A stretch of 35,344 bases of DNA, taken from positions 1 through 35,344 of the forward strand of contig CAZCPB010000009.1 of the NCBI GenBank assembly GCA_964500365.1, in the 5' to 3' direction. Within the stretch, counting starts at the first letter, position 1, and every line of letters starts with the position of its first letter. The position numbers were made by a program, and so were the translations under genes. This stretch comes from CAZCPB01 sp964500365 (lineage in GTDB: Bacteria; Planctomycetota; Phycisphaerae; Phycisphaerales; UBA1924). The notes under the pieces are model-generated. The model worked only from the letters and a program-made list of their open reading frames with translations. It did not search any database and had not been told where the DNA came from. Shown here one piece after another: positions 1 through 6,108 of this stretch.

Positions 1-26
1 CCCGACGTGCGCGCACAACAACCATA

Positions 27-101
27 CGATCTTGATGGGACTCGAACCCACAACCGTCGGACAGACAATCAGCTGCTTTCAGCCGATTGAGCTACGGGAT
101 C
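27..101 (-). tRNA. Degenerate tRNA-like sequence (possible tRNA pseudogene; anticodon position reads GTC)
   Basis: Read on the minus strand, the sequence shows TAGCTC in the D-arm position, a GG in the D-loop, and a T-arm GTGGG-TTCGAGT-CCCAT. The 7-base ends pair at five of seven positions. The candidate anticodon stem pairs at only three of five positions around TTGTCTG, which would put GTC (Asp) at the anticodon. Position 37 would be T, which is abnormal. No CCA is encoded. The 5' half can instead form an alternative 10-bp hairpin with an AAAG loop. I read it as a decayed or very divergent tRNA rather than a confident functional gene. Confidence 0.45.
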
Positions 102-569
102 TCATCACCTGCATGCACGAGCCTCGCTTCTCTGGCGCCGCTTGGGCGCGAACTTACATTGCTTGCGCGCGGCATCCTCGCCGCCGCGAACACGCGGAAC
201 ACACACGAACGTGCGGGCCTCGCAGCCGCGGCACATCGCCAGCTCGGGAACTCTCGGGTTTCGCGTGAAAGAGACTGTCTTTCGTCGCGTCGGCCCGGGA
301 ATCCCCGCCGACGCGTGCCGTGAAGGCTTACGACGCCGGCGATTTCCGCCAATCCAGCTTCCGATCGCTCAGACCCGCGGCAAGCGCCACGGACATCCGG
401 CGAGCGGGGCATCCTTCGATGCCGCGCTGGAATCGCATGGAGTTGGAATACGTCCGGGTCATTGAAAACAGTACCTCGCGAATGAGTATTACTTCTACTC
501 TCGGCGATTCAAGCGGTTCCCTTGAATTTCGCGTATTTCCGGGCACATGAGAACCGGTTGCAACGACGT
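102..569. other. Gene-poor region with two adjacent hairpins
   Basis: No reading frame here has a recognisable family, signal or consistent ribosome site, and overlapping frames on both strands look like noise. Two inverted repeats stand close together. GAAAGA/TCTTTC lies at 266-282 with a 5-nt loop. GCGTCGGC (287-294) pairs with GCCGACGC (307-314), and its loop can pair again as GGG/CCC. About 465-545 is visibly richer in A and T than the surroundings and could hold a promoter, but no gene starts after it on the plus strand. Confidence 0.4.
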
Positions 570-1253
570 TCAGCGCTCGGCGAAGCGTGACAGCGAGCCC
601 GCGTCCAGCCCCGCCAGCGACGCGACAGTCAGGCTCGCCCCCGCGCTGCGCAGTTCTTCTTCCGGGTGCGTCGTCGCGACCCCGACCGCCTTCATCCCTG
701 CCGCGAGCGCCGCCCGGATTCCGACCGGCGCGTCCTCGATCACCACGCACGTCTCCGGCCGAACGCCCGCGGTGTGGGCCGCGAGCATGAAGACGTCCGG
801 CGCCGGCTTGCCGCGCGTCACCATCGAGCCGTCCACGATCGACGCGAAGAACACGCGGATCCCCGCCGCGTCCACGATCGCGTCGAGGTTCTCGCGCGGC
901 GCCGACGACCCGATCGAGAGCGTGAACCCGTCCTCGGCCAGCGCCACCAGCAGCTCGCGCGCCCCCGGCGCCAGCTCGACGCCCCGCTCCAGCATGCCGC
1001 GGAACGTCCGCTCCTTGAAGTCCGCGATCTCGGCCGCGCGTGCCGCGCTCACCGGGCCCGAAGCCCCCTTCAGCCCGCTCGCGCTGTTCCAGATCATCGC
1101 GATCGTGTCCGGGTTCGTCCGCCCGAAGGTGTGCGTGAAGAAGTTGTGGGTCAGTTCGATCCCGTCGCGCGCCGCGGCCTGCCGCCACGCCTCAAAGTGC
1201 AGCGGTCCGCTCAGGATCAGGACGCCGTCCATGTCGAAGATCACGCCGCGCAT
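570..1253 (-). CDS. HAD-superfamily phosphatase, beta-phosphoglucomutase-like
   Basis: A 227-residue protein with the four HAD motifs in order. Motif I is DMDGVL at residues 7-12 with the nucleophilic and acid/base Asp. Motif II is SIGSSAP, motif III is GKPAPDVF and motif IV is VVIEDAPVGI. An alpha-helical cap lies between motifs I and II, as in subfamily IA. Such enzymes dephosphorylate sugar phosphates or related metabolites, or isomerise hexose phosphates; the substrate cannot be read from sequence. I chose the ATG directly before RGVIFDMDGV because the longer frame adds only a low-complexity Arg/Pro leader. No Shine-Dalgarno sequence is visible. It is divergent from the metallo-beta-lactamase-fold gene, with 116 bp between them. 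Confidence 0.85.
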   Translation of the reverse strand: MRGVIFDMDGVLILSGPLHFEAWRQAAARDGIELTHNFFTHTFGRTNPDTIAMIWNSASGLKGASGPVSAARAAEIADFKERTFRGMLERGVELAPGARELLVALAEDGFTLSIGSSAPRENLDAIVDAAGIRVFFASIVDGSMVTRGKPAPDVFMLAAHTAGVRPETCVVIEDAPVGIRAALAAGMKAVGVATTHPEEELRSAGASLTVASLAGLDAGSLSRFAER

Positions 1254-1369
1254 ATGAGCCGCAAGCGTACGCCTCGGCCCTCTTTGCCGTGCGGGCACCC
1301 GCTCTGGCGCTCCCACGCCTGTCGCCCGATCGTTATGATCGCGCCCGGGACCTTCACAGGAGCCCGACC

Positions 1370-2113
1370 ATGGCCGTCATCACCGAGATAGCACCCGGCG
1401 TCCACCGCATCAGCATCCTGTTCAAAGAGATAAACCTGCAATTCAACCACTTCCTGATCGTCGACGACGAGCCGCTGCTCTATCACACCGGCATGCGCCG
1501 CATGTTCCCGGAGGTGCTCGAGAGCGTCCGGCACATCATCGACCCCGCGACGCTCCGCTGGATCGGTTTCAGCCATTTCGAGGTCGACGAGTGCGGCTCA
1601 CTCAACCAATGGCTCGCCGCCGCGCCGCACGCCCAGGCCGTCGCCGGCGCCATCGGGTCACTCGTGAACCTGAGCGATTTCGCGGACCGCCCCCCCCGTG
1701 CCCTTGCGGCGCACGAGACCTTCTCGACCGGCAAGTACCGCTTCCGCTACGTCCCCACGCCGCACCTCCCCCACGGCTGGGACGCGGGCGTGCTCTTCGA
1801 GGAAACGCAGCGCACGCTCCTCTGCTCCGATCTTTTCCACCACGACGGTGACGTTGAGCCGCTCTTCGAGGGCGACATCGTCGGACGCACTCGCGCCGCC
1901 ATGAGGAACATGCAGCTGGGGCCATTGATGGATTACATGCCCTACTCGCCCAAGACGCGCCCCTTGCTCGAGACCCTCGCCGCGCTGCGGCCCGCGACGC
2001 TCGCCACCATGCACGGCAGCTCGTTCCGCGGCGACGGCGCCAAGGCGCTGCTCGAACTGGACGGGGTCATCAAGGAAGTGCTCGGCTCGCCCGCGCCCAG
2101 CAGGGCCTCCTGA
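1370..2113 (+). CDS. Metallo-beta-lactamase-fold protein of the flavodiiron (oxygen-binding diiron) type
   Basis: A 247-residue single-domain protein. Candidate metal ligands follow the flavodiiron pattern: H69-x-E71-x-D73, a His in PTPHLPHGWD (132-135), D154 in LCSDLFHHDG and H215 in TMHGSSF. The usual His right after the third acidic ligand is Glu-Cys here. In flavodiiron proteins this domain reduces O2 or NO with electrons from a fused flavodoxin. No flavodoxin domain is present, so an external redox partner or a sensor role is plausible. The start is the ATG 7 bases after AGGAG (1358-1362); the longer frame is an Arg/Pro-rich artefact. It converges on purB, 25 bp away. Confidence 0.82.
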   Translation: MAVITEIAPGVHRISILFKEINLQFNHFLIVDDEPLLYHTGMRRMFPEVLESVRHIIDPATLRWIGFSHFEVDECGSLNQWLAAAPHAQAVAGAIGSLVNLSDFADRPPRALAAHETFSTGKYRFRYVPTPHLPHGWDAGVLFEETQRTLLCSDLFHHDGDVEPLFEGDIVGRTRAAMRNMQLGPLMDYMPYSPKTRPLLETLAALRPATLATMHGSSFRGDGAKALLELDGVIKEVLGSPAPSRAS

Positions 2114-2138
2114 CTTGCAATGCCGGGCGGACGGCGAT

Positions 2139-3950
2139 TCACACCCGCGGCGAAGAATCCCCGAGCTTGGCGATCGCCTCCCCGTACTGCTCGCGCAGCG
2201 GCTCGACCACTTCCCTGATGAACCGTTCGGTCTGCTCCACGCTGCGCCCGATGTACTTCATCGGGTCCATGAGCTGATCCCAGTCGATGTCGGCCGCCAG
2301 CGGCCCGCCGCGTGATGTGGACCAGAACGCCCTGTCGCTCTTCAGCCGCTCTATCAGGTCGTTGTCGAGCCCCTCGTGCTTCACTCGCCACCCCGCGGCC
2401 TGGGCGTGCACGCGGATCTTCTCGTGGTACTCCTGCCGGTCGCCGCCCGCCTTCACGCACGCCATCAGGATGTTCTCGGTGGCCAGGAACGGCAGCTCGG
2501 CCATGAGGTTCTTCGTCACCATCGCCTCGTGGACGATGAGGCCCGACGCCACGTTGTGCATCAGATCCAGTGCCCCGTCGAGCGCCAGGAACGCCTCGGG
2601 GAGCGACAGCCGCCGGTTCGACGAATCGTCCAGCGTCCGCTCCAGCCACTGCGTCGCGGCGGTGTCGTACGCGTTGCCGACGAGGTTCATCACGAAGCGA
2701 GTGAGGCCGCAGATCCGCTCGCAGCGCATCGGGTTGCGCTTGTACGGCATGGCCGAGGAGCCGATCTGCTTGTCCTCGAAGGGCTCGTCGAGCTCCTTGC
2801 GGTTACAGAGGAGGCGGATGTCGGTGGCGATTTTGTGGAGGACGGAGGCGGTGGCGGCGAGGTCGGAGAGGACCATGGCGTCCACGACTCGCGGGTATGT
2901 TTGTGATACGACAGAGAACGTGTAGCTCGCAACAAGTCCGCGGGCCTGAGAGTCTCTCAAATCACTGTTGGTTTTCGCGTCTAGCTCGGACATGGCCCGG
3001 GCGGCAGCAAGTGGCCCTCCGGGCGTGTGATGCGCCGTGAATCGACTTTGCTCGGTCAGCAGCCACGCTCGCGTCTTCTCCGCCTTTGCTTTGAGAGCTT
3101 CGTCGGTCCATTGAGGTTGCACGGCCCACCCTGCCATAAGAGGAATGGCTCGGGCCTCAAGTTCATCCACGAGATGGCCCTTCCCGGATAGAAGCTCTAG
3201 GTAGGAAGCTTGGGTTCCAGTCGCGCCTCTGAGGCCACGCCAGCGCCCGGTGAATTGCTCGCGGCGGGCCGGGAGAAGTCGGATGCTGCACTCTAAGTCC
3301 GATGCCCACTGGGCAAAGCGTCGTCCTACTGTGGTTGGTTGCGCCGCCTGATAGTGAGTGAACGCCAGGGCCGGTGTTCGAGCATTGGTGTGGGCAAGCT
3401 GCGCGAGCGATGAAATGCAGCGGATACTCTTGGTCAGTATCAGATTGATCGATGCATCCAGTAGCATCAATTCGGCATTATCGTTCACATCCTGGCTCGT
3501 CATCCCCAGGTGAATGATCGGCCGCGCCTTCGGGCACGAGTCTCCCAGCGCGTGCACGTGCGCCATCACATCGTGCCGCAGCTCTCGCTCGTACTCCTCG
3601 GCGTTCTGGATCTCCTCGTCGGTGATTCCGACCGTGCCGTCCGCGCTCTTCCGCTCAACAACCGCCCGCAACTCCTCGACCTGCTCCTTGGTCACGAGCG
3701 GCGCGCCGACCCACGCTTTGGTGGAGCCGCCCACGGGAGTGGGCGGGCTGGAAGTGCCGGACGCTTGGGGTTGCCCGACCCCCCGACTTCCGTCGGGGGC
3801 TCCACTGGTCAGTTCGTGCTGCGCCTCCGCCACCGCAAGCCAGATCCGCCGCCACGTGTTGAACTTGTGCCGCGCCGACCACAGCCGCAGCATCTCCGGC
3901 GAAGCGTTCCGCTCGGCGAGGGGGCTGGTGTAGGTGTCGTATTTGCTCAT
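2139..3950 (-). CDS. purB: Adenylosuccinate lyase carrying two unusual insertions
   Basis: A 603-residue protein that should split adenylosuccinate to AMP and SAICAR to AICAR in purine synthesis. It has the fumarase/aspartase-superfamily signature SSAMPYKRNPMRCER (398-412), the His-bearing FTHYQAAQPTTVG (197-209) and IHLGMTSQDVNDN (146-158). The sequence resembles the animal-type enzyme (about 480 residues) more than the E. coli type. Two additions explain the excess length: a Gly/Ser/Pro-rich stretch at about 49-77, encoded by a palindromic repeat, and an extra segment at about 266-343. The central part (about 2885-3500) looks lower in GC than both flanks. The start is the ATG giving MSKYDTY, just after the stop of the upstream 79-residue gene. 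A GTG two codons earlier overlaps that stop (GTGA) and is an alternative. Confidence 0.93.
   Translation of the reverse strand: MSKYDTYTSPLAERNASPEMLRLWSARHKFNTWRRIWLAVAEAQHELTSGAPDGSRGVGQPQASGTSSPPTPVGGSTKAWVGAPLVTKEQVEELRAVVERKSADGTVGITDEEIQNAEEYERELRHDVMAHVHALGDSCPKARPIIHLGMTSQDVNDNAELMLLDASINLILTKSIRCISSLAQLAHTNARTPALAFTHYQAAQPTTVGRRFAQWASDLECSIRLLPARREQFTGRWRGLRGATGTQASYLELLSGKGHLVDELEARAIPLMAGWAVQPQWTDEALKAKAEKTRAWLLTEQSRFTAHHTPGGPLAAARAMSELDAKTNSDLRDSQARGLVASYTFSVVSQTYPRVVDAMVLSDLAATASVLHKIATDIRLLCNRKELDEPFEDKQIGSSAMPYKRNPMRCERICGLTRFVMNLVGNAYDTAATQWLERTLDDSSNRRLSLPEAFLALDGALDLMHNVASGLIVHEAMVTKNLMAELPFLATENILMACVKAGGDRQEYHEKIRVHAQAAGWRVKHEGLDNDLIERLKSDRAFWSTSRGGPLAADIDWDQLMDPMKYIGRSVEQTERFIREVVEPLREQYGEAIAKLGDSSPRV
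3721..3805. repeat. 85-bp palindromic element inserted in frame within purB
   Basis: The element is bounded by a perfect 8-bp inverted repeat, GTGGAGCC (3721-3728) and GGCTCCAC (3798-3805). Inside are two perfect 8-bp hairpins. CCGCCCAC/GTGGGCGG (3727-3746) has a GGGA loop and CCCCCGAC/GTCGGGGG (3780-3799) has a TTCC loop. It is read through by purB as about 29 residues rich in Gly, Ser and Pro, at a point where related lyases run directly from the helix ending in AEAQHEL to a conserved [L/I]-T-x-E-Q segment. No target-site duplication was found by eye. This resembles in principle the protein-coding palindromic elements of Rickettsia, though the sequence differs. Confidence 0.8.
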
Positions 3951-3952
3951 CG

Positions 3953-4192
3953 TCACGCCGACCGCCGACGTCGATGACCGTTCCCGGGAGCATCCTGAAC
4001 GGACTCGATCAGGAGCACGTCCAGATCGACCGCTCGTTCCTCAGAAACCCACAGGATCATCCGGCGGCCGCCCGGGGACAATGAAACGAGTTCAGGGTGC
4101 TTCACAACAAAGCGATCGCCGCTGCCCAGTCTGAGCACAAAGGGCTTGAAAGGCGAAGAGCTCAGTCTCTCCCTGATAGCTTCGGGAATCAT
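3953..4192 (-). CDS. Small protein of unknown function, 79 residues
   Basis: A short soluble protein beginning MIPEAIRERLSSSPFKPFVL, followed by beta-strand-like stretches (GDRFVVKHPELVSL and RMILWVSE). The layout of an N-terminal helix, SPFKPF, G-x-x-F-x-V-K-HPEL and a final DLD segment resembles small hypothetical proteins I have seen in planctomycetes; no function is known to me. The ending NGHRRRRSA is basic. It lies 34 bp downstream of the ABC permease gene and its stop abuts or overlaps the purB start, suggesting translational coupling with purB. Codon use is similar to its neighbours. It could be a beta-barrel nucleic-acid or metabolite-binding module, but nothing in the sequence proves it. 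Confidence 0.65.
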   Translation of the reverse strand: MIPEAIRERLSSSPFKPFVLRLGSGDRFVVKHPELVSLSPGGRRMILWVSEERAVDLDVLLIESVQDAPGNGHRRRRSA

Positions 4193-4226
4193 GTTGAACT
4201 CATTTTAGCGGTACGCGCACGCCGCA

Positions 4227-5966
4227 TCACACCCTGAATATCGACCCCAGCTTCTTCCCAAGCAGCCCCGACGCCCCCACCAGCGTCACCGCCAGGAGCG
4301 CCATCCCCCACACCCCCAGCGCGCTGGCGATGTACTGCCCATCGCCCAATCGCTCCGTGAACGCCAGGATCGCCTTGGTGATCGGGTAGTCCTTGCTCTG
4401 CTGCGCCAGGATGATCGAGTCGCTCACCTCGAGCATCGAGAAGCTGAACACGAGCAGCCCGCCCGCGATCAGGTTCGCCGCGATCAAGGGCACGATCACC
4501 CGCCTCACCGCCGTGAAGCGCGACGCCCCCAGGTTTACCGCCGCCTCTTCCAGCTCGCCCGACGTCTGCTCCAGACCCGCCACCGTCGAACGAACGATGT
4601 ACGGCAGGCGCCTCACCGCGTACGCCGCGACCAGCAGCGGCACCGGGTTCGGGTCCGCGCCGATCACCGACGCCCAGCCTTCAAGAATGTCCCCCTTCCC
4701 GAACGGCCAGTTCATGCTCATGGCGACGAACCCGAACGCCATCACCAGCCCGGGCACCGCCAGGGGCAGCATGCACAGGGCGTCCAGCACGCCCCGCCCG
4801 CGCACCTGCGTCCGCACCAGCACGTACCCGATCAGGACGCCGAGGATGACGTCGATCAGCATCGCCGCGCTCGCCAGGCGCAGGCTGTTCACGATCGCGC
4901 CGAACGAATCCGCCGCGGTCATCGCCTCGCGGTAGTGATCGACCGTGAGCGCCGTCGGCAGCACAGACCCGTACCACTGCCCCGGCGAGGTCAGGCTGAA
5001 GAGGATCACGCCCGCGTGCGGCGTCATGGCCACCAGCGCGACCAGCGCGAACGCCCCCGTCGCCATCCACCCCTTCCACCCCGCCAGGTCCTTCTCCCCC
5101 CCGGCGCGCGACGCCTTCGAGTACATCGCGTACGCCCTGCCGCCGAAGAGGAACCGCCCGAGCACGTACATCCCGATCGCCGTCGTGAGCATCACGATCG
5201 TGAGCGCGTAGGGCGTGGCCGAGGCCTCCACCTCCTTCAGCCCGTAGAAGATCTGCACCGGCGTCACGCGGTAGTAGTCGAACATCAGGGGCGTGCCGAG
5301 TTCGGTGAAGCTCCAGATGAAGACGATCGTCGCCCCCGCGAACAGACCCGGCCGCACCAGGGGAAGCGTGATCCGCGTGAACCGCCGCCACCAGCCGGCG
5401 CCGAGGTTCTCCGCCGCCTCGTCGAGCGCGGGGTCGAGGTTCGCCAGCGCCGCCGTCGCGTTCAGGAAGATGATCGGGTACAGCGCCAGCGACTGCAGCC
5501 CCACCACCCCCCAGAACTTGGCCTCGCCCAGCACGTCCCACTCGGTCCCCAGGAGCGCGTTGAGCGCCCCCATCTTGCCCAGGATCGCCCGCACCCCGAT
5601 CGCCCCGACGAAGGGCGGCAGGATCATCGGCACCAGCACCAGCGCGTTGAAGATCCCCTTCCCCGGGAACCGGTACCCCGCCGCGAGCACGGCCAGGGGC
5701 AGCGCGATCACGATCGTCCCCGTCGTCGTGCACGCCGCAAGCTTGAGGGAGTTCCACAGCCCCTCGCGGAGCACGGGGTCCTTGAAAACGCGCGCCACGT
5801 GCTCGGTCGTCCACCCCGTGCCGCGCACGATGTCCGACGCCACCCCGCCCCGGACCGTGAGCAGGATCGGGTACACCAGGAAGACCACGAGCAGCGCGAT
5901 CAGAATCGCGAGCAGCCCGTAGTGCCACGCGTTCCTCGTCAACCTCGCGACCGTCGCCCCGCGCAT
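4227..5966 (-). CDS. ABC transporter permease with two fused permease domains (iron(III)-type)
   Basis: A 579-residue membrane protein made of two tandem binding-protein-dependent permease domains, each with about six hydrophobic helices. Each carries the cytoplasmic EAA loop that contacts the ATPase: DEAAENLGAGWWRRF in the first half and EEAAVNLGASRFTAV in the second. Fused permeases of this plan occur in FbpB/FutB iron and ThiP thiamine importers; the substrate cannot be fixed here. No ATPase or solute-binding protein is adjacent, so the partners must be encoded elsewhere. The start is the ATG giving MRGATVARL, just before the first membrane helix. A longer frame adds a 30-residue Arg/Glu/Gly leader encoded by the purine-rich tract upstream and is less likely. 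Confidence 0.85.
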   Translation of the reverse strand: MRGATVARLTRNAWHYGLLAILIALLVVFLVYPILLTVRGGVASDIVRGTGWTTEHVARVFKDPVLREGLWNSLKLAACTTTGTIVIALPLAVLAAGYRFPGKGIFNALVLVPMILPPFVGAIGVRAILGKMGALNALLGTEWDVLGEAKFWGVVGLQSLALYPIIFLNATAALANLDPALDEAAENLGAGWWRRFTRITLPLVRPGLFAGATIVFIWSFTELGTPLMFDYYRVTPVQIFYGLKEVEASATPYALTIVMLTTAIGMYVLGRFLFGGRAYAMYSKASRAGGEKDLAGWKGWMATGAFALVALVAMTPHAGVILFSLTSPGQWYGSVLPTALTVDHYREAMTAADSFGAIVNSLRLASAAMLIDVILGVLIGYVLVRTQVRGRGVLDALCMLPLAVPGLVMAFGFVAMSMNWPFGKGDILEGWASVIGADPNPVPLLVAAYAVRRLPYIVRSTVAGLEQTSGELEEAAVNLGASRFTAVRRVIVPLIAANLIAGGLLVFSFSMLEVSDSIILAQQSKDYPITKAILAFTERLGDGQYIASALGVWGMALLAVTLVGASGLLGKKLGSIFRV

Positions 5967-6008
5967 GGCCGGGAGTGTACGCCCGAGCGCCCCACCATCC
6001 CGACCCCG

Positions 6009-6108
6009 AATTACTCCGCTTCTCCTCTTCTCTTCTTCTCCTGCTCTCCTGCCCACCTCCCCACCTCTTCATTTCCCCACCGCTACTTCCCCCCTCCCCC
6101 CTCCTTCG
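6009..6108. other. Strand-asymmetric pyrimidine/purine tract
   Basis: About 100 bases are almost pure C/T on the plus strand, with runs such as CTTCTCCTCTTCTCTTC and CCCCCCTCCCCCCTCC, and therefore purine-rich on the transcribed minus strand. The tract covers the last codons of the AsmA-like gene (its Gly-rich GGGGK end) and the leader of the permease gene. It could act as a leader or pause element or form a triplex, but this is inferred only from composition. Confidence 0.5.

Noticed and set aside
320..550. Possible 76-codon plus-strand gene in the gene-poor start of the window
   Set aside because: No recognisable motif or ribosome site, and competing frames of equal quality overlap on both strands.
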